Origin: Beverwykella pulmonaria
Taxonomy: Eukaryota > Ascomycota > Dothideomycetes > Pleosporales > Melanommataceae
Assembly (NCBI GenBank): GCA_001599595.1
Contig: BCHH01000001.1
Coordinates: 1,391,935-1,455,934, forward strand
Direction: 5' to 3'
DNA length: 64,000 nt
Shown: positions 21,363-32,412 of the stretch, one piece after another
Layout of the letters: the number at the start of each line of letters is the position of its first letter
Numbering within the stretch: the first letter of the stretch is position 1
Program-made: the position numbers and the translations under genes
The notes under the pieces: model-generated
The model's input: the letters and a program-made list of their open reading frames with translations, nothing else
Databases searched by the model: none
Told to the model about the DNA's origin: nothing

Positions 21363-23916
21363 ATGCCACCAACGACGGACGACGAGGGCGAGCCCAAGGC
21401 CAGCAAGCGGAGATGTGTGCCGAAAGCCTGTTTGGCGTGCAGGAAGCGCAAGTCCAAGGTCGGTGAAGATGCGGAGACGTGAGTGTGACTGCGGTTAACA
21501 TGCTGCAGTGCGATGGCGAAGCGCCGCTGTGCGCGACATGTAATCTGCATAAAACACCATGCTTCTACGATGCGGAGAGCGAGGCCCGCCATAGGACGAC
21601 GGGTGCAACTGCTACCGGCCCTACGAGCTCCGTCACGAGTGCAACCACCACACCGACACCCCGAAAGCGCCTGGACCAACCGACCCACGACCGCGAGCGG
21701 GACGGTGTCTCCTCCATCGTGAACGCGCTGCGCAGTCTCCCCGAGTCCGAGGCACAGGAGCTGCTGCTGCATATCCGGCAGGACCAACATCATTCATTAG
21801 ACGTGGCGGCGCTGGCAGATACGTGGCAGAAGACTGTCACGGTGCCACTGAATGCAATACCGGGCCCAAATACGCTCGAGGGGGATCTGGCAGTGCTGTT
21901 GGGGAAGCCGGCTGTCACCGCGACTGGAGAGAGTCGGCACTTTGGCCACACGTCGAGTCTAGGACTAGTGGACGAGGATGAAAACTACACGCAGTCTCGT
22001 GTGCGCGCTTCTAGTGTACAGCGCACGCCCAGTACGTGGACGGCTGTGACCCAGGACGTGCCATTCATGAAGCGCCTGTTTAACCTGTACTTTAAGTGGT
22101 CGCACTCTTTCTATGTCGTATTTTCCCGTGACCACTTCCTCGCCGATTTCTACAGTGGCCGCGAAAAGTACTGTACGCCTCTGCTAGTCAATGCTATTCT
22201 GGCATATGCGTGCCATTTTAGCGACGAACCACAGGCCCGCACTGACGCCTCCAATTCGCGCACTGCCGGAGACCACTTCTTCGCTGAGGCCCGGAGGCTG
22301 TTGTTTGAAGATGAGAGTCCATCACTTACGACTACTCAGGCCCTGTGTGTCATGGCGTTGCGGGAGCCTTCTGCTGGACGGGACAGCTCCGGCTTCATGT
22401 ACATTGGGCGGTGCATTCGCATGGCTGTGGAGCTTGGGTTACACGTTAACAATTCGACTGAGCCAGCACTGAGGCTTACATCGGATGAAGTCTTGGTGCG
22501 GAGGGTCACGTTTTGGGGAGCCTTCACCTTGGACACGTGAGTGAAGGAACTTGCCCCTCACAATATTGCGTAGGCTGACCCGATGTTGATAGTGTATGGT
22601 CAATATGTATTGGGAGAATATCCCAACTCCCCAGGGCCGCCATCACACTCGATAAGCCCATACCTGATGAAATGGCTAATGGAGTTTCGCTCGACCAAGT
22701 CTTTGTTCAGGCGTTCAGCTCTTTGTCCGAACTAATAAACGACAACAACTACATGTTCTACGCTCCCAAAGAACGGTTCACTAGTCGACGTCTCCTAGAT
22801 TGCTACCGCAAGTACCTCGACTGGAATAACCGTCTACCGTCGCAGCTCCTTCTCCAATATGATCCATCGCCGCAGCCTCACATCATAATGCTCCAGTAAG
22901 CGAGTCCGCAAACCCTCGCAAATAAGTTCCTACTGCTAAATCGCTTCAGCATGTTATATCATACAGTTATTGTGCATCTCTTCCGACCTATGCTCAAAGT
23001 AGATCTCATTCAGTCAGATATCAGGCCCCGGGATATATGCATAAAGTCGGCGAACGATGTCTCCGAACTCCTCCGCCTTTATCGCAAACATTACGATATG
23101 CGCGCTTGTCACCTCATCATGGTGCATTTTCTGCTCTCCATAGGTGTCGTTCACCTGCTCTACTCAACGTACAACAAGACCAGCTCGAAGAATCTCATCG
23201 AATGCCTTCAATGTCTCGAGGATATCTCTTCTTGTCACTACTTTGGCGCCCGCAACTTCAAGATTTTGCATACATTGTCCGATACGTGGAAATTGCCCTG
23301 GCCAAAGGAACTAAGCAATAGTAGGCTTTTGCAGAAGCAGAACAACGCTGGCTCGTCACTTTCTCCGTCTGTCGGCACTTTCCACGTAAAGCCTACATCC
23401 TCATGCTCGCAACATACGCCCGATAAATCATGGAATACGCTACATGTATACGACCAACGTGTGCAACAACGACGTTGGGACATTCTCGAACCCAGGCAGT
23501 CCAATCCATCAACCCCGCCTAACACAATGCATCACATAAATACGGCACCCTTAAACCCTCGATCCCATCCCTCATACCCTGACTTTACTCCTGCCTCATA
23601 CCCGCCATCCTCCACTACAGCCACTCCTCAGACGAGCATCGCACCTACATCAGGCCTTACCAACACCCTTTTCTTCAATGTTCCCGGAATGGGCGCCCCC
23701 ATCTCCAGAAACTTCCCCGTGAGTCCCATGGCACTAGACAACATGCTTGGGTACGCGGACGATTGGGAGAGATTCGGAAGAGATGGGTTCAAGATTAGCG
23801 AGACGTGGACTGATTGGGCTGGGAACTACAATAGCAATGAAGGCGGTTTGGGAGGGAGGGCATGGACAAACCTTGTTTGGGCAGGGGGGCAAACAGGTGG
23901 TTCCGGAGTAGGTTGA
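21363..23916 (+). CDS. Zn2Cys6 transcription factor, nirA-like
   Basis: Four exons (21363-21458, 21509-22536, 22593-22895, 22950-23916), 797 residues. The zinc cluster is split by intron 1 (donor GTCGGT, weak but fits GTNNGT): CVPKACLACRKRKSK joins CDGEAPLCATCNLHKTPC, giving the six cysteines of a C6 binuclear cluster with short spacing. Residues about 190-560 carry the fungal-specific transcription factor middle domain (FNLYFKWSHSFYVVF, then RVTFWGAFTLDT joining VWSICIGRISQLPRA). The C-terminus is Pro/Ser/Thr/Asn-rich, as in activation regions. The KRRCVxxACxxCRxRKSKCDG start is the style of the nirA nitrate regulator group. It stands at the border of the accessory island and could control the genes that follow, which is inference. 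Confidence 0.88.
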
Positions 23917-24128
23917 TAGAATGGTCTGGATTGCATTCACCACGAAGCGAAGAGAATATTCATCGTATATCGTTCCACGCAAGGGGTCCAGAAGGAACAG
24001 ACTGAACTCTCTGGCTTGACGCTGGGATTCCCACGCCTCAGACACGTATAGTCCTTGCTGCTAATCGCGTCGCGAGAGAATAGCACGACGCGAAGAAAGG
24101 GAGAACAATATGAGGCTGCGAAGAGAGG

Positions 24129-24473
24129 TTGTCGTCAGCGCTTTTTCGAACGTTATACCCCGACTTTGGCATCGATAAGGCACACAAGGACAAGATTCGC
24201 ATGTTGGAAGATGCAAAACAGTTGATGAAGGTGAACTGGAGAAAGGTACGGTGTGACATGGAGAAATTGCGATCGCACGCCGATGCTATCAACATCATAC
24301 TCCGCGCGTTCTCATGGCATGTACTCATTTTTCATGTTTCTGCTGTTTTTAATTAATATTGGGCTCATAGTTGCGCTGAACGAAGAGATAGAGAAAAGTA
24401 TGCCGAAAAAAAGAGAGTTGATATAGATAAGGCAAAGTGGATGGACGTTCTTGATAAGTTGCAGCGCAGTTAG
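24129..24473 (+). other. Uncharacterised charged coding-like fragment
   Basis: Two charged helical-looking frames follow each other: FGIDKAHKDKIRMLEDAKQL and MEKLRSHADAINIILRAF in one, then AERRDREKYAEKKRVDIDK ending at a TAG (24471-24473) in another. A GT...CATAG stretch lies between them but does not join the frames cleanly, and there is no ATG at the left end. It may be a decayed gene or the 3' part of one. I do not recognise a family. Confidence 0.25.
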
Positions 24474-25459
24474 AAAAGTGTGAGTTTCATGAAAGAGTTT
24501 GAGGAGTTCAAGTACGCATGGGAGGACTGGAAAGATAATGACACCCTCTAATAGGTTCGATTGTAATACTATACGCCAGCACTTGTGCATCTGTCATAAG
24601 GGACCGGCTACTTCTCAAGAGTCGTTTTCTAGCAGTGCAACATTTGAGAAAATAGTATAAGAATGGGCGATTTATCACCTTCGTGTGGCTAATCTTGAAC
24701 CTGGGCTTTTCATGGGCGGATTTATTTCCAACGCATATGACTCGCATCGATGATAGCTTCCGGATTAATTCCTGGCTTACCTATCAGCTCGCTCATCGTG
24801 CTTTAGTTGAGTCCTCGGTTGATACCCCGGAAAAACGTTCCCCAGACTTTGCGGCTCGCTTCACTTTCCAACTTTTATATTACATCGGCAAACTTGCCGA
24901 AAAACAGTATCCGACGCTAAGACGCCTTACCGCTTCAAGCAACCCGGGCGGCATATCACATTTTCCGCGCGGGACCTGACCTCAACATCTCAGAAACCTG
25001 CGTCAGCATTGTTGACCAGACAGGGTTTCTTTCCCTTTGACCTTGCTTAATTACATGTTTATTCCAGAATGGGAGTTTCGGGATGAGATCTTTACTAGTT
25101 GTGGTGGGTACTGTGGGTCTCGAGGCGAGGTACCTAGCACAATATGGGGTATGGGGTAATGGGGTTGAACGCAGGCCACGGAATTCGCATACCTTCCCGA
25201 GGCTTCGTGGGGAAAGATAAGGTGGAAACTGAATCGGTGTATAGCTATTGTACGGGATATATAAAGAGGGCTCTTGCCCTTCATCAACAGCTTCTTAATG
25301 GTACCGTGATTCGGTTCTGCTTCGCCCAATTATTTCTAGAGGAATACTACCTCCTCTAGTTCACCATCACGTCGCTTCGCTAGACCATCTTTGGAGTCTT
25401 CGACACGACACTGGAGCTATTGAGACCTAAGCTTTCTTGCTGCTGCGCTGAAGCGAGTT
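24474..25459. other. Intergenic, upstream region of the sugar transporter
   Basis: Nearly 1 kb without a supported gene. A 98-codon frame at 24683-24979 starts with GTG and has no recognisable feature. A TATATAAAG element at 25258-25266 lies about 195 bp before the transporter ATG and could be its core promoter. Confidence 0.45.
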
Positions 25460-27427
25460 ATGGCGCGCAAGTATCTTGGAGGGTCTGGCGAAAGGCTCAC
25501 TGTCTGGATCAGTGTAGCTGCTTCCACTGTTCTCATCTTCTACGGCTACGATCAAGGAGTCTTCGGAAATGTGATCATTAACCAAAACTTCCTCGAAACT
25601 TTCGACCACCCATCAGCGAACATGCAGGGTGTGATGACTAGTATATACAGTAAGTCGACAAGACCAGATCATATAAATATGAAATACTGACCAAAACGTA
25701 GATATTGGATGCTTCATTGGTGCCATGTCAACTGTTTGGACCGGAGATATCTTGGGACGTCCTAGACAGATCATGGTTGGCTCTACGATCATCGCTATTG
25801 GCGCAATCATTCAATCCGCGAGTTATGGTGTTGCACAGATGATGGTAGGACGCATCGTTGCTGGGTTGGGAACAGGAAGTAAGTGGATGAAGCAGCCGGA
25901 GGACAAAGACCAAATCCTCACCCGTGAACAGTGAATACAGCGACTGCGGGTGTTTGGCAGGCTGAGACAAGCAAAATGAGCAGTAGAGGAAAACTAGTTA
26001 TCATTCAGATGGGTAAGTTGACGTCCATCTTATCGGTCGAGAAAGACTAACGATAACAGCCAACTGCATCACTGGATTTTCGATATCCAACTGGCTCACA
26101 CTCGGTTTTTCTTTCGCCCCAAGGGACATAGCATGGCGGTTTCCCCTCGCCTTTCAGATTTTTTTTACCTTTTGCATCTATGCCCTTTGCCCCTTCCTTC
26201 CTGACTCTCCCCGTCTCCTCATCCGCAAAGGCAAATATGAAGAAGCCTACGAAGTACTCGCCGCCCTCGAAGGCCACGGCGCCACAGCGGACTCGCCAGC
26301 TGTGCATGCCCAGTTCAACATCATCAAGGACATTCTCGACAAGGAGCACATGAGCACCTACTCGTGGTGGGAACTCCTTAGTGGCAATGGGCCATCTGGT
26401 GTCCTCCGTCGTATGATCCTTGGGGCGTGGATGCAAGCTATGAACCAAATCTCCGGCATCAATGTCACGAGCTACTACATGAGTTACATTTTCATCAACG
26501 CGCTCGGTATTTCGGAGCTTCTGTCCCGGATTCTTGCTGCAGCTGGATCGGTCGACTATCTTGTCTTTGCGTGTTTGGCGTACTTTGTCATTGAGCGCTT
26601 TGGACGGCGAAAGGTATGTCTAGAATAACCGCTCCAACGACTGCGCTAACAACATCATTAGGTCATGATGTGTTCTGCTGCGGCATGCTCGACTTGCTGG
26701 ATTATCATTGCAATTTCTCTTGGGCTTTCAGCGAACGGTGGTAACCAATACAGGCTCGGCATAGTTGCAGTCTCTTTCTTCTTTGTCTTCTTTGCGAGTT
26801 TCGGAATGGGCGTTCTTGGTGTGCCTTGGTTGTACCCGGTACGTCAAACCTTTATCGGGCTTCATGTCCTGATCTACCATTTGCAGCACCGGACTTGAAA
26901 TCGATGAAGAGATCTGAAATAATGCTGACGAATTCACAGACAGAAATCAATGCCCTAGAAATGAGGACTAAGGGCGCATCTTTAGGTAAGCCAATCCCTT
27001 ACTTTTTGCAAATCACTTTGCTAACATTTAGAAGCAATGGCCACGAACTGGATCATGAACTTCGCCGTTGTGCAAGTAACTCTCCCAGGTATCGGCAGTC
27101 TAGGTTGGAAGTTCTGGATCATATGGGCCGTTATCTGCTTCGCCTTTATCCCCATTACGTACTTCTTCTATCCTGAGACTGCAAACAGGTACGCATATAA
27201 TTTCATATTCCACGTTCGGAGTGGCGCTAACCTACATAATTAGGACTTTGGAAGATGTAGATCGTTTCTTCGCCACGAAACCTGGAATCTTCATTCACCG
27301 CAACAAGGTTGCCGTGCAGCTACAACGACCCATTGAATATATAGAAGCTGATGAACGGATTGCACGAGGGGAAGACCTCGATGACAAGAATTTTAATGAA
27401 TATATCGAAACGAAGGAGACAGTTTAA
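25460..27427 (+). CDS. MFS sugar transporter (hexose/lactose permease-like)
   Basis: Eight exons with seven short introns (25650-25701, 25879-25931, 26013-26059, 26614-26661, 26839-26939, 26986-27031, 27189-27243) give 521 residues in frame. Sugar-porter motifs: FYGYDQGVFGNVI in helix 1, GDILGRPRQIMVG in the 2-3 loop, VGRIVAGLGTG in helix 4, PDSPRLLIRKGKYEEA after helix 6, ISGINVTSYYM in helix 7 (the QxSG sugar-binding region is QISG), ERFGRRK, and VPWLYPTEINALEMRTKGASL. The C-terminal PETANRTLEDVDRFF is the classic P-E-T-x-G/N-x-x-L-E-x-x-D end. It should be a 12-helix plasma-membrane proton-coupled sugar importer. The substrate cannot be told from sequence. Convergent with the SDR gene. Confidence 0.92.
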
Positions 27428-27662
27428 AGCTACTGGCTAGCTACTTGGCGAAACCCCGTGTGTATTTAGAAACCGGTGTAGCCTCCAGCTCAGTAGGATG
27501 GACGGGGGTTGGAAGGTCGTCCTGTATGGAGGAGCAAATGTCTACGGACGAATATAATTTTTCACATACATTGAAGCGCAGCAAAGCGATTGGCATCAGA
27601 GACGTTCCTGTCTTCAAACTCCCAGAGACACGAGTTTTGAGCCAACTTAAGAGTTATCCTCA

Positions 27663-28813
27663 TTAGGGCTCATTTGCGTAGCCGTCCAAAAAGTTGACGG
27701 TCAAAGTATTCCATTTCTCTTTCAGCAATTTATCTCGCCCTTGCTCAAGCAACTTTGTCACATCTTGTCGGCAATCTGGTTTACGTTCAGCAAAGTACCT
27801 CTGTGGAAAGGTGCACAAAAATGTACCTAGATAGAGCCCCCGAAGCTCTTTCCCCCTTCCTGTGGCGAGAAACGCACAGGTCTGTCCACAAAGAGCTGGC
27901 GTATCTTTGAACAGGTCCATGAAAAACTTCTCATCACGGACGTCGCCATATTTATCTAGAACGTCCTGGCTAGCACCGGCTAGGTCATCCCCAGATTAGC
28001 GATTACTGACTTGTACGAGGATATTAGGACGTGTGGCTTACATGCTCCCATCCCTGTAAGCACACCTCCAGGATGGAGAGCGTAAATATGGATTGCCGGA
28101 TCGAGGTTGTCGAGCACCATCTCCCTTTGCAGTGTGTGCGTTGCTCGGATAAGCGCAGATTTTGACGTCACGTATCCGAGAGTCATAGGTACATCAACTG
28201 TGCCACTCCTGGATGCAATGTTGATGATGCAACCTCCTCCTCGTTCTCGCATGCGAGGTAAAATGGCGTGGATGGTGATTAAGGGCTAGTAGTATATAAG
28301 TAGAGCTGTAAAATCGGGTCAGAGAGTAAAAATACCCCTTTGAAATTGACCTCAATCTGTCTCCAGAATGCGTCGAAAGTTGACATCATGAATGGCCTCT
28401 GATCCAAAATACCAGCGTTATTTACTAGAATGCTAGTTTCGTGAGCGAAAGATGCTTTTTAGCATGTCCTGAGAAGCTTACTCGATTGGTCCCAATTCTT
28501 TATCAACCCTGTCAAACGTTTCATTTACTTTTCCAATATCTGTAACATCGCAAGCGTACGCCTCGACCTTCACTCCCTGTGCTTGGCATACCTCTTTCGT
28601 TGCGCCCAAGGCCTCTATTGAGAGATCAAGAATCGCTACACTTGCTCCAGATTTTGCAAGAGCCTCTGCAATAGCGGCACCAATTCCCCTTCCGGCCCCC
28701 GTCACGACAGCAAATTTACCTTTATTGGTGTTTTTCAATGTCTCGGGAGATATCGCTGGATATGGACTGTGTTGAAGAGGTAGCGTAGAAAATCCGAATT
28801 CTGCGGGGTCCAT
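27663..28813 (-). CDS. Short-chain dehydrogenase/reductase (SDR)
   Basis: Four exons (28813-28482, 28432-28336, 28285-28042, 27979-27663), 329 residues. The Rossmann nucleotide motif is VVTGAGRGIGAAIAEALA (T-G-x-x-x-G-x-G); the acidic D at the end of strand 2 (AILDLS) favours NAD(H). ACDVTD binds the adenine. After intron 1 the frame reads DILVNNAG, the N-N-A-G motif. The active site is S in IINIASRSGTV and Y-x-x-x-K in LGYVTSKSAL. The tail after LHPGGVLTGMG binds substrate and is unassigned. Classical oxidoreductase, complete and catalytically intact, probably cytosolic. Its physiological substrate is unknown. It lies between a sugar transporter and a receptor-like protein, which fits a catabolic role but does not prove one. 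Confidence 0.92.
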
Positions 28814-29405
28814 GTTGGATATAGGACAAAGAGGGCCTAAGAGTCGATAGTTGAATCTCTATTTGTAAAAATGGTCTCTTTTGTTATATATGCTGTTTTA
28901 ATTGGCGTTGAATTTTGAGGGGTGCAAATGCGGGGGACGGAAACTGCCCCACATGCGAGTTGTGGGGGAACAACAACAACAACGGTTAGAAACTTTATAG
29001 GGCGGCAGTCTCATTCGAACAAACAATCAGACGAAGTTAGTCCGGTTCGGAGTGTACATATTTCTTCACATCAAGCTTTCCTGTTTGTGGACAATAGCTC
29101 ACAATGACTTGCATTTGGGCCTCGAGAAACCAGCCCGGAGGCGAACCAACAAGGAATATGAAGAGCAATGTATGGAAAAATATGTATATATTCATGAAGT
29201 TAATCTATAGCTTGTATAACTGCCCTCTCATCCATCCCGGGGCCATCATGGCGGACCCAGGAAACTTTAGGTGTCCAGACTCTTTGTATAGAATCGAGAT
29301 ATCATCCGGCTTCATTCTCCCGAACCCTGTTGTACATTCCACGGCCACTTTGGCAGATTCCTTTTATTCCACAGCTTTTCCTCGTCGATCGTGGAAATTC
29401 CCTTC
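28814..29405. other. Intergenic, nothing recognised
   Basis: 592 bp holding the SDR promoter (minus strand) and the 3' flank of the CFEM gene. A short CAA repeat is seen at 28970-28983. Confidence 0.5.
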
Positions 29406-30979
29406 TTAGTTGCTTATTTGTGTCTGCTTGACTGATTCCGGGCCTTCTGTAGAGGTCCTTATACTGGGCGGGGCGCTTCTCCTGCTCTTCTGCAGCTCTA
29501 CAAGCTGCAACTCATCTTCTGAACCACCTGCCGTCACCCTGGTCTCAACTGTCTTTGTGATTTGCGTATCAAAAAGACTGCCGCTGAGAGTGGACTTCCT
29601 GATCTTCTGATTGCTCCGCCTCGCGCTTGACGATTTGGCATTGGGTGTGCCGTCCTCGTACTTGTTGTACTTCGAATCTTCCCGGGTAGTTCCAAAGCAC
29701 TTGGGGATCAGTGTGGCGAGGAAGCGACGGAAAGAAGGCATGCATATGCAGATGACCCCGACGTTAGTCTCCAGTACCGAGTAGACTCCTGCACTGAGAT
29801 TGTCATACAATGGGTTTTGGGAAGCCGCGTACTGGGCGAGGGAATGCAGACGGATGCATGAGACTACGATTGTGCTATAGTAGGTGAGAAGATTGATGCG
29901 ACTGAGATTCGATTAAAACTTACATGCCGCCAACGCTAAAGATAGTGAGTAGGAGCAGCTTTCTCTTTGTGCTCAACTTCAACTTGATAAGCTCCGGAAT
30001 CGGGACGATGAGAATGGCAAGATCAAGAGCAATATTTGCGGCTGCTGCGCAGTAATAGAACTTGTTTTGGTCGATGCAGTATTTAATTTCATCCTCCTTG
30101 GCCCAGGACGTCCAGACCCCGGAAATTGGACTGCAAGCAAAAATCATAGCGAGGTCGAATATTAAAGTGTAAGCTAGCGTTAAACCAATAAGGACGAATA
30201 CTGTTTTCCGAGTGTTCTTTGCTGGGAAAATCCGAAGATAGAAAAACAGGAAACATAGCTTCGTGCAGCCGGAACAGAGAAAGTAGCTAACTTGTGACGC
30301 ATATACCATCTAAACCAAGGTCAGTCTCACAATAACGCTCAAAGTAAATACAAAAAATGCTAACCTGCAAGATCGTGTAGATATGCTTCGGTTCAACCGT
30401 CCACGTATCTTTTCCAAAGCCAATACGTGGTGTGATGGATTGCAATACGGTCAGAGGCATCGAAAACAGCCATGCCAAAAGAGCGAAGCCATCGTCCCGA
30501 CCAAAATTTCTTCCAATTAGAGCGACGACGAATCGAATGATAATGGCGACAAAGGTTATTGCGCCGGAAACACCGGAAACCCACTCCAAAACAGCACTTC
30601 TATCGCGGGTTGGCAGTCCACACATGGTCGATGTAGTGTTTACCGCCACTATTTTTGTCAGCTGTGGTCTTCCAAAATATTGATAAAGAGAATAAAACTT
30701 GCCTAGAATCTCTTTCACAGTGCAGGTCATACCAACACAGCCATGGATTGCTGTATTTATTGGTGCGCTGGCACAAATACAATTTATATCGGTAGGTCCG
30801 CATTCCGTCTGATTTCCGAGGGCATACCCAAAACATGTCGCCTTCAAACTTTAGCTCCAACCCCTTGGTAGCAATTTTGAAGAGGTACTTACAGCGCATG
30901 GTGGCAGTTGCGCCCATACTGGACATATCACATAGCTGAGAAGAGCAACCCCAAGGCCGAACAAGTTGGAAACTCGCAT
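29406..30979 (-). CDS. CFEM-domain seven-helix rhodopsin-like membrane protein (Pth11-type)
   Basis: Five exons (30979-30893, 30841-30703, 30648-30365, 30309-29924, 29874-29406), 454 residues. A signal peptide (MRVSNLFGLGVALLSYVICPVWA) is followed by a CFEM domain with eight Cys: PPC-A-A-T-C, TEC, the NCIC pair, GC, TC and, after intron 2, MC. Seven hydrophobic helices of the fungal rhodopsin-type fold follow (from ITFVAIIIRFVVAL to VICICMPSFRRFLA). The C-terminal 110 residues are hydrophilic and Ser/Thr-rich, as expected of a cytoplasmic tail. Pth11, the founding member, senses surface and host cues on the plasma membrane. Intron 2 (30702-30649, 54 bp) uses a GC donor (GCAAGT) with branch CTGAC. 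Reading through it stays in frame and would add 18 residues inside the CFEM domain. Confidence 0.85.
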
Positions 30980-31020
30980 AATGGATATCGGTAGAAGTTG
31001 AAAATAAAATGTTGTGGGTA

Positions 31021-31103
31021 ATCTTTTGTCTTAGAGCATCGACATGGGTGATCTTTTGTCTTGCAGCTTTCACATGGATGATTCTTTGTCTTATAGCATC
31101 CAC
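31021..31103. repeat. Three-unit tandem repeat, 30-bp period
   Basis: Units begin at 31021, 31051 and 31081 and share the core TTTGTCTT plus an AGC(A/T)T and CA block 12 bases on. The first two units agree at most positions and the third is diverged and partial. It lies 42 bp upstream of the CFEM gene start codon, inside its promoter or leader. Confidence 0.65.
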
Positions 31104-31107
31104 GATT

Positions 31108-32412
31108 GTATGCTTGGAGCATACGACGAGTCAGGTTTGTGAAACTGGAATTCGGTTTCCTTTTTCGATGATATCGACTTTGCTATGAAGATCATATGCT
31201 TCTTCCAACGTATCGATGCATGATTTTACAGAATAGAGAGTCCTTTTGCGCCTACGGAGTCTTAATGTAACAAATGTACGTCAAAATGAGATGTCTAGGT
31301 CCCGACAAAATCTTGGGGTTGCGTCTAGGCTTGACGCACCCGGGGATGTGGAAAGCTTGCCGCACGTACATGCTTCAGCTCATTCATTAGCTGCCGCTCC
31401 TCGGAGAAAGTGCGGAGACCAAGTAATGGTCTTCAACAACTCCAATCAGCCATCAGAAAATGATACTGCTAATCTCTAAAGGCACAGTGAAGATATCTCG
31501 GGAACTAGTAAAATCTGTCAAAGCCAAATCGGGCCTCGCTCTCCCGCATGCCGGATGAATCGTTATGGCGCACGCAATAATTACCACATGTTATTCAGTT
31601 TTTGTATTAGTACACATGGGTGGAGGTGGGAGAAAAAAGCCTCTCCCCACAGCGGCACCGGCTCGCTGACAGGGGACGGCCCAGTAGGCCGGCCACTAAG
31701 AAATGACAAGCTGCCAAGGGCGAGTGTCGTAATCACAAGCTTTACACAAATCGAAACCCCGTTGTCAGGGTGCCATTACGATCGATTATAAGTCATATTT
31801 TTCTTCAGTCCTATTCTAGGACGCCCTGCATGTAAAAGCTACTCCCCGCAGTAGTGTCTTGGGACCAAGTACGCCCCAGTGCTGCCATGCAATCCATTAC
31901 GGGACAGCACAGAAACGAGCGGAACCGGGTGATTCTCCCGCGCGAGATATGCGAGTCTCTGGACGCCTCTACGTCACACGAGATGGAAACGAGCGATGAT
32001 CCAGCCACCAATTGGAAGTGTTTCCGTGCAGGCCCATTATTCCGAGCCAATCTGAGAGTTTCCAACGCGATGGTGGTGGGGAGCCTCATGCAATATCACA
32101 AGTTGCGCCGCGATGCTGCACATGAAGGGGCTGACATGGGGACTCCACACTCGGGGACGCAAAAGACTTTTTCTATCGTCTGAGCAGAGGCGCTTAATTA
32201 TCTAAAAGAAAGCCCAAAAGTGCTTAGGTGGGAAAACGGTGCATGAAGCAAGAAATCCACTGATTCGCTCTTCATTCCCTAAGACCACTCCATCCCCGCG
32301 TCCGCACGCCCTTCTTGTAAGTATTCGAGTTGTGAACTCTATTCACGGTCCCAATTTCACGGTCACACGTCCAACTTCAGGAACTGTGCTACCCAACGTC
32401 AACGAATTTGCC
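31108..32412. other. Intergenic between CFEM gene and P450, divergent promoters
   Basis: About 1.3 kb. An ORF at 31854-32183 shows no family features and I do not support it. The CT-rich 32260-32400 part looks like the P450 leader. Confidence 0.45.
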
